A stretch of 64,000 nucleotides of DNA. Source: Candidatus Berkiella cookevillensis. Lineage in GTDB: Bacteria > Pseudomonadota > Gammaproteobacteria > Berkiellales > Berkiellaceae. The position numbers and the translations under genes were made by a program. Under the pieces are notes generated by a model. That model saw nothing but the letters and a program-made list of their open reading frames with translations. It did no database searches and had not been told where the DNA came from. Positions 55,206-63,518 of this stretch are shown here, piece by piece; the first letter of the stretch is position 1; every line of letters starts with the position of its first letter. Location: the NCBI RefSeq assembly GCF_001431315.2, contig NZ_LKHV02000001.1, positions 62,001 to 126,000 on the forward strand, in the 5' to 3' direction.

Positions 55206-56585
55206 TTAACCTGCTGCAGAAAATGTTGCTGTTCCTAGTGCTTTTTGTAATTTGATATATGCAATTGCCGCACTGGTTTTACTTGAAATAAAAGACAGGC
55301 TTGCCTGATCAAGTTCTGTTTGAGCCGTTGTTAAATCCGTCATATCGGTAAGACCTCGTTCGAATCGTTCACGTGCAATCTCAACCGTCTCTTGGCGATG
55401 CCTTAAGGTTTGTGCTTGGCGGTTCATTGCATTGATACCATGCAAGTAATCAGAAAGTGCTGTTCTGCATTCTTGTAAGGCTAAATTAATATTATTCTCA
55501 TATTCTAAGAGTGCTTGTTGTGCTCTGGCATCCGCGCTTTTTACCAATCCTCGTAAACGACCAAAATTTAAAATAGGTATAGAGAGTGTATTGGCAATAG
55601 ACCAGATTGGATTTTCAGCAAGGACTAAGCCATGCGTACCCTCTTGTACACCAAAAAAACCACTCACATTGATTTGTGGCCACAGCGAAGCTTCTGCTTG
55701 TGCCAAGTCAGCGCGTGCTGCTAATAGATTGTTGTATGAGGCCCTTAGATCGGGGCGCTGTTTTATAATTTCTAAAGGAAGGATAGTTATTTGCTGAGGA
55801 GTAGGCACTATGACCGAGTGTTCTTTTGCATGATCTAAAGAAAAAGCGATAGCATTATTTTTGCTATTAACTAAGGTTTCGATTTGATATTGTGCTTTTT
55901 CAGCAGTAGCATAGGCAAGCGGAAGCTGCGTTGCCGTTTGTTCACGTTGTGCTTGAGCACGCTTGGCAAAAGAAGCGTCGATTAAGCCCGCATTGGCGCG
56001 GATATTTAAAATAGATACCTGTTGGTCTTGTCCATGCAGCAAATGATTTACTTCTTGGATGCTTTGCTGTGCTTGCCGCCATTCTATGACTGCGCGTGCA
56101 AGATCTGCAATAATAATATTTTTTACATCATCAATGGCTGCTTCATGGGCTTGGGTTCGTGCTTTGGCAGCTTGTACACTGGCACGAGTCTTCCCAAAGA
56201 GATCCAACTCCCATTGCGCATCAAAACCTATTTGTGACAATGTTTCTGGTTTTAAGCTTGATACATTAGCGCGTGTTGCAGAAGCCACGCCTGCAATATG
56301 GGGGAAAAAATCTGAGCGTGCAACTTTAGTTAATGCACGTGCTTCCTGTAATCTGGCATAAGCAATCTGTAAATTGATATTTTCAAGGAGTAATTGATCA
56401 ACCAATTGATTCAAGAGCGGATCATTAAATGCATACCACCATCTTTGTTCTTGTGTCATTGCTTCTGTTAAAGAGAGATTGATAGCCGTGTTTTTTTGAG
56501 AACAAGATGAATAAGGTATGTGAGGTGCTGAGCAAGCACTTACACAGAGTGTTGTTAAAGCTGCAAGGGCAACACGATATTTCAT
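55206..56585 (-). CDS. Outer-membrane efflux lipoprotein (NodT/TolC type)
   Basis: This 459-residue outer-membrane channel of a tripartite exporter has an N-terminal lipoprotein signal with lipobox VSAC (LTTLCVSACSAPH). The rest shows the duplicated long-helix pattern of the OEP family: WWYAFNDPLLNQLVDQLL, NINLQIAYARLQEARALTKV, then PEIIKQRPDLRASYNNLLAA-type sequence in the second half (EIIKQRPDLRASYNNLLAA) and ERFERGLTDMTDLTTAQTEL near the end. Its ATG overlaps the stop of the adaptor gene by 4 bases, so it belongs to the operon 59364-55206. Confidence 0.9.
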   Translation of the reverse strand: MKYRVALAALTTLCVSACSAPHIPYSSCSQKNTAINLSLTEAMTQEQRWWYAFNDPLLNQLVDQLLLENINLQIAYARLQEARALTKVARSDFFPHIAGVASATRANVSSLKPETLSQIGFDAQWELDLFGKTRASVQAAKARTQAHEAAIDDVKNIIIADLARAVIEWRQAQQSIQEVNHLLHGQDQQVSILNIRANAGLIDASFAKRAQAQREQTATQLPLAYATAEKAQYQIETLVNSKNNAIAFSLDHAKEHSVIVPTPQQITILPLEIIKQRPDLRASYNNLLAARADLAQAEASLWPQINVSGFFGVQEGTHGLVLAENPIWSIANTLSIPILNFGRLRGLVKSADARAQQALLEYENNINLALQECRTALSDYLHGINAMNRQAQTLRHRQETVEIARERFERGLTDMTDLTTAQTELDQASLSFISSKTSAAIAYIKLQKALGTATFSAAG

Positions 56586-57508
56586 CCTTGCGCCCCACTT
56601 TTGTTTTCGCGTGCTTTCTCAATATAAACATCCATTTGTTCGCCCACAAAACTATGTGGTTGTTTGAGTGCTATTTCATAAATAATTTGTAAAACACGCG
56701 TATCAACGCGTTGTCCTGAAACGGCTAAATTTTGTTTGGGACGAATATAAGGTTCAAAGCGCACAAATTTAAGTGGAATCGCATTTTTAGGATCGCCTCG
56801 TAAAAGTCCTTTTGCAGGTGCTGACTTTTCTACCCACATGGCATTTTCTTCATCAATTTCAACGCGTACATGTAGTGTTTGTGTATCACCCATACGAATT
56901 AAAGGCTCACTCAAGGGGCCTGCATTTGCAAATTCACCTGGACGCACATTGATGGAGAGAATTTGACCATCAATGGGGGCTTTTGTGTTCAAACGTTCTT
57001 TGGTGATACGTGCTTGTTCTAAACGTGCTTGTGTTTCAGAAATACGTGCAATCGCAAGTTCTGCGTTGTATTTTCGATGATTATAATCATCTTTGGCGAC
57101 AGCGCGTGTATCCGTGATGTCTTTTACAATAGCAAATTGTGCTTTTGCGTCTTCTGCTTGCACTTTGGCAATTTCGAGCGCTGACGCCAGTACTTTAATT
57201 TGTGCATCAATATCGCGTTGATCCAGACTGAACAACAAAGCGCCTTTCTTGACGATGTCACCTACTTTAACATGCACTTTACGAACCACGCCGCCTATTT
57301 CTGTACCAATACTGATAATCTCACTTGCAGGTTCTACAACGCCGATCCCAGATAAATTACTGGCAAATTGTCCTACAGGAGGCATGATAACCGGCTCTTT
57401 TTTAGGCGCAGGCTCTCTGGCCATCACGGTGATGAGAGCAAAGAGCAGTGCGAACAAAGAAAATAAAGGTAATTTCCAGCCTCTTGAAAGAGCAAGGATA
57501 CGGGACAT
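56582..57508 (-). CDS. Periplasmic adaptor (HlyD/DevB-type membrane fusion protein)
   Basis: This 308-residue adaptor has one N-terminal membrane helix (WKLPLFSLFALLFALITV), then a barrel-sandwich lipoyl half (SIGTEIGGVVRKVHVKVGDI with KGALLFSLD), a helical hairpin (LASALEIAKVQAEDAKAQ) and the second lipoyl half (NTKAPIDGQILSINVRPGEF). It links the inner-membrane ABC permease to the outer-membrane factor. It lies between the ATPase gene (3-bp gap) and the outer-membrane factor gene (ATGA overlap). The architecture is that of DevB of the glycolipid exporter DevBCA and related to MacA. Confidence 0.88.
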   Translation of the reverse strand: MSRILALSRGWKLPLFSLFALLFALITVMAREPAPKKEPVIMPPVGQFASNLSGIGVVEPASEIISIGTEIGGVVRKVHVKVGDIVKKGALLFSLDQRDIDAQIKVLASALEIAKVQAEDAKAQFAIVKDITDTRAVAKDDYNHRKYNAELAIARISETQARLEQARITKERLNTKAPIDGQILSINVRPGEFANAGPLSEPLIRMGDTQTLHVRVEIDEENAMWVEKSAPAKGLLRGDPKNAIPLKFVRFEPYIRPKQNLAVSGQRVDTRVLQIIYEIALKQPHSFVGEQMDVYIEKARENKSGAQG

Positions 57509-57511
57509 GGA

Positions 57512-58222
57512 TTACTCCTTGTGTACAAATTCTTCAGGTTTATGGCTACCAATAATGCGGCCATCGGACATTTCTAAGATGCGATCAGCAAAATGGTAGA
57601 TGCGATTATCGTGTGTGACAATCAATACAGCGCGATTCTGATCATTGGCAATACCACGTAGAATTTCCATGACGGCATGGCCTGTTTTGGCATCCAGTGC
57701 TGCAGTTGGCTCATCACAGACAATGAGCTCAGGATTATGAACCAGGGCTCTGGCAATGGCGACACGCTGTTGTTGTCCCCCAGATAACTGTCTTGGTAGT
57801 TTTTCTGTTTGACCGACCATGCCAATGCTATCTAAGATGACACGTGCTTTTGCGGTAGCGTCTTGCAATGACATACCGGCAGCAAGCAAGGGCATTGCGG
57901 CATTCTCTGCCGCTGTGAGCGCAGGCAATAAATTATATTGTTGAAAAATGAAACCAATATGTGTGCGTCGAAATAATACTTTGCTTTGATCATTCATTTT
58001 AGACAAAGCATTCCCAATTAAATGTATTTCGCCGCTTGTGGGTGACAATATGCCAGAAATTATAGAAATAAGCGTTGTTTTACCACAGCCAGAAGGACCA
58101 ACAAGCATAGTTAATTCGCCCATACGGATATCTATGTTGATATCATGTAGAATTTGTATCATGCTATCGCCGACTTCAAAGCTTTTATTAAGTTTTTTAA
58201 TGGTTGCAGCTAAGCGTGACAA
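57512..58222 (-). CDS. ABC transporter ATP-binding protein (DevA/MacB/LolD type)
   Basis: This 236-residue ATPase has GPSGCGKTT (Walker A), a Q-loop in GFIFQQYNLLPALTA, the signature LSGGQQQRVAIARAL, IVCDEPTAALD (Walker B) and VTHDNRIYHFADRI (H-loop). The pattern is that of the LolD/MacB group that powers mechanotransmission-type exporters with FtsX-like permeases. It sits directly between permease (2-bp gap) and adaptor genes. No residue looks compromised. Confidence 0.92.
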   Translation of the reverse strand: MSRLAATIKKLNKSFEVGDSMIQILHDINIDIRMGELTMLVGPSGCGKTTLISIISGILSPTSGEIHLIGNALSKMNDQSKVLFRRTHIGFIFQQYNLLPALTAAENAAMPLLAAGMSLQDATAKARVILDSIGMVGQTEKLPRQLSGGQQQRVAIARALVHNPELIVCDEPTAALDAKTGHAVMEILRGIANDQNRAVLIVTHDNRIYHFADRILEMSDGRIIGSHKPEEFVHKE

Positions 58223-58224
58223 AA

Positions 58225-59364
58225 TTATCCCCTAAACACAATGGCAGGATCGAGCTTAAATACTTTACGCAAACTGAATATAATAGAAAGTAAAATGATG
58301 ACACCAATGACAACCGCAGTGCCAACCATGACCTGCCAAGGCAAAACAAAGCCTTTCAATGCGGGTGTTTCCCCGGTTATTTTAAAGAAAAGTGCTGTGA
58401 AACCAATGCCTAAACCATAGCCTGTTGTTCCCACAATCCCTGCTTGAACCAGTACCATTTTTAGTAATTGTGTATTCGTAACGCCAACGGCTTTCATGGC
58501 TGCAAATTGTTTTAGATTTTCAACAACAAAAATATAAAAAGTTTGTGCTGTAATTGCAGCACCAATGATAACACCTAATAAAATAGTAATACCAAAATTG
58601 ATGGGGATACCTGTGCGCTCTAAGAAATAATTAATACTGCGCCAAGCAAATTCATTTTGAGTTAAAGATTGTAGCCCTGTTTGTGTTGTGATCCGCTTGT
58701 TCAATACCTGTAAGTCTTGCCCTTCTTCTGCTTTGACAAGAATGAAAGGCATTTTATTGCGCATGGGGGGAGTGATTTCCATGGCGGTATTATAAGAAAC
58801 ATACATAATAGGAAAAGTGAAAAAAGTAGGAGATACATCACAAATTGCGCTAACGGTTAAACGATTGTCATTTAACTCAATTTGTTTGTCCGTTCTAAAA
58901 GCTTGGTTTGGCCAAGTAAAGATATAACCATTGCTGTCTATCATGGCATTTTGTGGTTTTTGAATGACTAACTGATCGCCCATGACCATTTTAGGGCAGA
59001 TGCCAACCAGCGAGACATCATCAACGCCAATGAGTTGCACTTGTTGCGTTAAGCCATCGGGCATGCGTATGGTAGACAAGCCTTTGTAGAAGGGAACTGC
59101 CCATGCAACGCCTTCTACAGAACGTACATTTTGTAATTCAATGTCTCTTAAAGGTTCTACTTCTTCGATATATCGAACACGTTGATCCATCACCCAGATA
59201 TCCGCTTCTGAAACAGCATAAATAGCGCTGGCAGTTCTTGCCATGACACCAATAAAAATTGAAACTTGTTGTGCCATCAAGAGTGTGGCAAAGGTTACTC
59301 CGAACACGAGTCCGAGGTATTTGGCGCGATCGCCCAGAAGCATTTTAATCGCAATGCTGCGCAT
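58225..59364 (-). CDS. FtsX-like ABC permease (DevC type)
   Basis: This 379-residue permease of a type VII (MacB-like) ABC exporter has a first transmembrane helix (GLVFGVTFATLLMAQQVSIF), a large periplasmic domain (about residues 45-250), and three C-terminal helices (INFGITILLGVIIGAAITAQ, LVQAGIVGTTGYGLGIGFTA and MVGTAVVIGVIILLSIIFSL). The order permease-ATPase-adaptor-outer-membrane factor makes a complete tripartite pump. DevBCA relatives export glycolipids, but the substrate here is unknown. It is the first gene of the operon, whose promoter must lie in the 108-bp gap upstream. Confidence 0.88.
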   Translation of the reverse strand: MRSIAIKMLLGDRAKYLGLVFGVTFATLLMAQQVSIFIGVMARTASAIYAVSEADIWVMDQRVRYIEEVEPLRDIELQNVRSVEGVAWAVPFYKGLSTIRMPDGLTQQVQLIGVDDVSLVGICPKMVMGDQLVIQKPQNAMIDSNGYIFTWPNQAFRTDKQIELNDNRLTVSAICDVSPTFFTFPIMYVSYNTAMEITPPMRNKMPFILVKAEEGQDLQVLNKRITTQTGLQSLTQNEFAWRSINYFLERTGIPINFGITILLGVIIGAAITAQTFYIFVVENLKQFAAMKAVGVTNTQLLKMVLVQAGIVGTTGYGLGIGFTALFFKITGETPALKGFVLPWQVMVGTAVVIGVIILLSIIFSLRKVFKLDPAIVFRG

Positions 59365-59472
59365 TATGCGGTATTAAACCTATAAATCATTAGATGGTGG
59401 AATAACATAATATCATGAATGATTGAATATTCAAGGCATTGTCTATAGAGTACTTAATAATTCTCTAAGGAT

Positions 59473-60201
59473 TTAGCGTCGTTGATACAGGCTCACCCGC
59501 GTTAATCCCCAGCTCATTATTTCATAGTCTTGAGAGATCAAATTAAAGTATTGCTCAGGTAATGTATGTGTATTGATAATGACGCGTGTATTTTTAGGCA
59601 GAGCAATTAGTTTTTGCAATACATATTGCCAGAAGCGTGCCGAAAATGCAGTTGCATTTACAAAAACAATCGTAGCATCTTTAAGCGGGATCTCTAAAAA
59701 ATCACCTTGTATAAATTGAATCTGACAATGACTAATATTATCAAAAGGTTGCTCGTGATATTTGGCTAATCTGGATCTAGAGAGTGTTATTAATTCGGGT
59801 ATAATTTCGATGCCAACCGCCTTTTTAAAGGGAAATGCGGTTGCAGCGGTGAAAACGGCTTTTCCTGCACCAGAGCCGAGATCATAGAAAACATCTTCTG
59901 TGTTTGGATTGAGTTTGTCTAAGATATAAATGAAATTTAAAAGATCAATTTCACCATACAAATAAACTTGTTGTTTTAATCCTCGGGTAATTTGAGAAAA
60001 TTTTGCTACCTGATGCGAAAAAGAAAATCTATATAGAGAACTAAGCGCATTCATAGATATTTCAAGCTGTGCTTGCTTGGGATGATGTTGCAGCCATTCT
60101 TTAAGCTGCTTCCTTCTGAAATAAGGCCTAATGTATTTTCGAAGTGCCCAGCCACCCCATATGAGTATCAGTATAAATATAAAGAGTATGGTGAAATTCA
60201 T
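59473..60201 (-). CDS. Membrane-anchored class I methyltransferase (Dot1-like pattern)
   Basis: This 242-residue protein has one N-terminal transmembrane helix (FTILFIFILILIWGGWAL) followed by a basic stretch (RPYFRRKQLKEW), so the catalytic domain should face the cytoplasm. The domain shows YGEIDLLNFIYILDKL, then VFYDLGSGAGKAVFTAATAF (SAM-binding motif I), GIEIIPELITLSRSRL and FVNATAFSARFWQYVL. This order resembles Dot1-type lysine methyltransferases (YGE, DLGSGxG, N-x-x-F), but the match is by eye. ATG 60201 follows the rtcB stop by 13 bp; a longer frame reaches into rtcB. Substrate unknown. Confidence 0.72.
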   Translation of the reverse strand: MNFTILFIFILILIWGGWALRKYIRPYFRRKQLKEWLQHHPKQAQLEISMNALSSLYRFSFSHQVAKFSQITRGLKQQVYLYGEIDLLNFIYILDKLNPNTEDVFYDLGSGAGKAVFTAATAFPFKKAVGIEIIPELITLSRSRLAKYHEQPFDNISHCQIQFIQGDFLEIPLKDATIVFVNATAFSARFWQYVLQKLIALPKNTRVIINTHTLPEQYFNLISQDYEIMSWGLTRVSLYQRR

Positions 60202-60214
60202 ATTAAAATAAAAT

Positions 60215-61411
60215 TTAGCCTTTAATGCAGAGTACTTGTTTGAGCGTATGAAGGGTTTCAACAAGATCCGTTTGGTTTTTCATAACGCTATCGATATCTT
60301 TATAAGCGCTCGGAATTTCATCAATCACCGCTTTGTCTTTCCGGCATTCTATACCTTGTGTTTGATGAATGAGATCTTTTTGTGTGAAACGCTGTTTTGC
60401 CGCATTTCTACTCATTCGCCTGCCCGCACCATGTGCGCAAGAATGAAATGATTCTGGGTTGCCTTTGCCACGAACAATGTAAGATTGTGTGCCCATGCTG
60501 CCTGGGATAATCCCTAATTCACCTTCTTTTGCTGAGATAGCGCCTTTGCGGGTGAGATAGACCATGGTGCCGAAATGATATTCTTGTTGAACATAGTTAT
60601 GGTGGCAGTTTACTGCTTCGTGTGTAAGTGTGAAGGGGGGCAGGTGAGGTCTAATGGCTTGAATAATGAGTTGCATCATTTCTTGCCTATTTGCATAAGC
60701 ATACTGTTGAGCTAATTCTACTGCTTCAACATAATCATTAAAATGTTCAGTGCCTTCACGAAAATAAGATAAATCTTTGTGAGGTAAGTGATGTAGATGT
60801 TTGGCCATGTCTTTTTGGGCAAGTGCTATGAAATAAGTGCCAATCGCATTTCCAATGCCTCTACTGCCAGAATGTAGCATGAGCCATACCTGTTGAGATT
60901 CATCTATACATAATTCTATAAAATGATTGCCGCCACCCAGTGTACCCATTTGCAACATCCAACGATTTTTATCTTTATTAAATATTTTATAGAGTTCAGG
61001 ATGTTGATTAAAAATATGTGTTATTTTGTGTGCAAAAGCTTTGCAAGCTTTTTCACGCATTGTTTCGGTATTATGTTTCTCAAACCCAACTGGAATGGCA
61101 GATTCAATTGCTTGGCGGATGGATTTAAGATTATTGGGTAATTGATGTGCTGTGAGCGATAGGCGTATTGCATTCATGCCACAGCCAATATCTACGCCTA
61201 CGGCTGCCGGAATAATAGCTGATTTTGTGGGAATAACAGAGCCAACAGCGGCACCAATACCCATGTGTACGTCTGGCATAGCTGCGATATGAGCATGAAT
61301 GATATCTAATTGTGATACTTGTTTAAGTTGTAATAGAGCACCTTCATCAATATCATTTGTAAAGACTTTGATAGGCACTGTGCCGTGATGGAGTTGTTGT
61401 TTTATCGGCAT
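60215..61411 (-). CDS. rtcB: RNA-splicing ligase RtcB
   Basis: This 398-residue RNA ligase joins 2',3'-cyclic phosphate or 3'-phosphate ends to 5'-OH ends using GTP and Mn. Family motifs are intact: MPDVHMGIGAAVGSVIP, VGVDIGCGMNAIRLSL (metal-binding Asp and Cys), LGGGNHFIELC, MLHSGSRGIGN, and SFHSCAHGAGRRMSR with the histidine that is guanylylated. Length matches bacterial RtcB. The methyltransferase gene follows 13 bp downstream. No archease or RtcR regulator gene is visible in the window. Confidence 0.95.
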   Translation of the reverse strand: MPIKQQLHHGTVPIKVFTNDIDEGALLQLKQVSQLDIIHAHIAAMPDVHMGIGAAVGSVIPTKSAIIPAAVGVDIGCGMNAIRLSLTAHQLPNNLKSIRQAIESAIPVGFEKHNTETMREKACKAFAHKITHIFNQHPELYKIFNKDKNRWMLQMGTLGGGNHFIELCIDESQQVWLMLHSGSRGIGNAIGTYFIALAQKDMAKHLHHLPHKDLSYFREGTEHFNDYVEAVELAQQYAYANRQEMMQLIIQAIRPHLPPFTLTHEAVNCHHNYVQQEYHFGTMVYLTRKGAISAKEGELGIIPGSMGTQSYIVRGKGNPESFHSCAHGAGRRMSRNAAKQRFTQKDLIHQTQGIECRKDKAVIDEIPSAYKDIDSVMKNQTDLVETLHTLKQVLCIKG

Positions 61412-61651
61412 GAGGTGAAAAAGCGTATTCTGTGTAGCATAAATCTACCACATTCCCTGCATAGGATGAAAGAATACGGACTGTATGTTATTTCTGCAAT
61501 GTATCATGGTGGCTTGAAATAAGTTATTTTTATAACATTTTCTGAGATTGATGAATATAAAAATATAGTTCTAATTGAGTTAGAAGGTAAATTTGTTTAC
61601 AATCCATGCTTTGAAAATGGCAAAGGAGTGTACATAAAAAGGTAATGTGAA

Positions 61652-62782
61652 ATGCTAAAAAGTGTAGTAAAAACTGAAGATCCCACTGAAGACTTATCCT
61701 CCCCCTTATCGCGATTAGCGCTGCAAGATGGTTCTGAGATCGTGTATCAAGTTGATAGCTTGGTTGCCTTTGAAGTAGAAAGAAAGACTGATTTTGCGCT
61801 TAAGAATTATGTGCAAGATGCCACAGAATATTTATTGTTAACGACTTTGCCAACGGTGGATGCACTTAATGAGTTGAGTAGATTGCCACCAAGTATGCAA
61901 GACAGAATCTTTAAAACTTTGCAGCAAGTCTATTCTCATGTGACAGAGAGAGTTCCTAGTGAAAATACGGAGCATTATTTTTGTCATGTTGCTGCAACAG
62001 TTTATTATGAAGAGCATACAAAAATAGATATTAAGGGCAGGCAGCACTATAAGAAAGCATCTAGTCTGACGAAGATGTTAGAAACTACTATAGAAGAAAT
62101 TAATAAATTAATGAAAAATAAGCTGATGAGTCCAGAGCAAGTAGAATTGTTGCAACAGTATCACCACTTATTTTCTGCACACAATAATGCTTGTCATCGT
62201 GCTTTACAGTTGATTGCTGATTATAAAAAATCGCATTTGACAATACATCAGAACCATGAAGTAGATAGCTATAAACCTGTTCCATTATCGCCTGGTAAAA
62301 AAGCACGTGTGCAAAGTATTCATCCTGAAACATCTCCCGTAAGGCCTGGAAAACTCACGCCCAAGAAATTATCAAAAGCAGACAAAGATTCTATTGATAG
62401 ACTACGCTCTGGTGTTCGCCTGGATTTTGGGGATACAGAGGATTTAAGTTCAAGTGAAGAAGAGGTAGTACCTTCTCGTACAAAGAAGGTTCTCCCTATT
62501 GGAACAAAAAAGAAGCGTAAATTGTGGAATGGCAGTGATGATGGCAGCAGTGACGATGATTTTCTCTGGCAACAGGGAAATAAAGGGATGACTTTGTACT
62601 TTGATGCTATTGCAAGTAAAGACAGCAAGATTCCTATGGAAGAAAAATCAGATATTTCTGCTGATGATAGCTTTGATTTTGATTCTGACAGTGATTGGGA
62701 GAAAGATCCAGAGTCCGCAGATTCAGATGCAGAAAATAATCCAGCAATAGCACTCACTTTAGAAAGGAAACATAAATGTTAA
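61652..62782 (+). CDS. Acidic-tailed protein with SV40-like NLS, nuclear effector candidate
   Basis: This 376-residue protein is unrecognised. The first 200 residues are mostly helical. Residues about 215-250 contain proline-directed basic motifs (PLSPGKKARV and RPGKLTPKKL) like those in chromatin proteins. GTKKKRKLW at about 285 is a near match to the SV40 nuclear localisation signal (PKKKRKV). It is surrounded by strongly acidic Ser/Asp/Glu runs (DLSSSEEEVV, DDGSSDDDFLW, DDSFDFDSDSDWEKDPESAD), as in histone chaperones. No signal peptide. It overlaps the next gene by 7 bases. A host nuclear role is plausible, but no catalytic domain is visible. Confidence 0.65.
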   Translation: MLKSVVKTEDPTEDLSSPLSRLALQDGSEIVYQVDSLVAFEVERKTDFALKNYVQDATEYLLLTTLPTVDALNELSRLPPSMQDRIFKTLQQVYSHVTERVPSENTEHYFCHVAATVYYEEHTKIDIKGRQHYKKASSLTKMLETTIEEINKLMKNKLMSPEQVELLQQYHHLFSAHNNACHRALQLIADYKKSHLTIHQNHEVDSYKPVPLSPGKKARVQSIHPETSPVRPGKLTPKKLSKADKDSIDRLRSGVRLDFGDTEDLSSSEEEVVPSRTKKVLPIGTKKKRKLWNGSDDGSSDDDFLWQQGNKGMTLYFDAIASKDSKIPMEEKSDISADDSFDFDSDSDWEKDPESADSDAENNPAIALTLERKHKC

Positions 62783-63510
62783 AAATAAGCGATGATATAA
62801 AGCCATTGGTGCATGGCATACTCTCTACGCACATTGAGATGGGCAGAATGGGTTTTTTTGAGCCAGGGGTTCAGAGATTAACCGCTCAGGGCATTGGACC
62901 TTGTTTTGTCTTTGTTGCTTTTTATCAAAGGAGACCACTGGCCATTTATTATTGGGGTGGACCCAGCAGTGATAATACTCTGTCATTAGAAACATTAATT
63001 GGTTTAGAGCTTGATAGATTTAGATTCAAAATAGTGGAAAGAAGTGAGGATTTGGGTTTGCCAGATTTTGAAGAAGAACATCCCGATGGGGATGAACCTA
63101 TTGATATTTTGCCTATTGGTGGACAAAGGAGTAGTCAAATCATTGTCGATACCATTCTAGGCATGAGCCAAGAGGCAGAGCATAGAATTTTATCCACAAA
63201 TTATTTGGATCTTACGGTTGATATGGATTCTTTGGATTTGCAAGTGAATGCACAAGATATTGGAGAAGGGGCTATTGTTTTAGAATATATTCCTTCAAAT
63301 GAGTGTAGCGTGCGAGAAGCGCTAGAGAAGAATGCAGAGAATATTCATCAATCTGATATCGCTGAATTCTCTGTAGCAACGGCACCTGTTCTGTTTGTGC
63401 CACAGTTTGAGACAACTGTAGAAAATCTAAAAAGACAAGTGAAGCAGCAGAAAGAAGAGAATGCTGAGCCTGAAAGCCCCAGTCCAACTAAGAAGCTGGG
63501 TCTTTCATAG
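62776..63510 (+). CDS. Unknown protein translationally coupled to the acidic protein
   Basis: This is a 244-residue protein I do not recognise. Its ATG overlaps the end of the preceding gene by 7 bases. The first 120 residues look globular (GPCFVFVAFYQRRPLAIYYW), followed by an acidic loop (LPDFEEEHPDGDEPIDILP), and the C-terminus has a coiled-coil-like run (TVENLKRQVKQQKEENAEPE) ending in SPSPTKKLGLS, another Ser-Pro/basic motif like that of its partner. It may form a complex with the upstream product. No signal peptide or membrane segment. A convergent gene ends 8 bp downstream. Confidence 0.6.
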   Translation: MLKISDDIKPLVHGILSTHIEMGRMGFFEPGVQRLTAQGIGPCFVFVAFYQRRPLAIYYWGGPSSDNTLSLETLIGLELDRFRFKIVERSEDLGLPDFEEEHPDGDEPIDILPIGGQRSSQIIVDTILGMSQEAEHRILSTNYLDLTVDMDSLDLQVNAQDIGEGAIVLEYIPSNECSVREALEKNAENIHQSDIAEFSVATAPVLFVPQFETTVENLKRQVKQQKEENAEPESPSPTKKLGLS

Positions 63511-63518
63511 GTTTTTGG

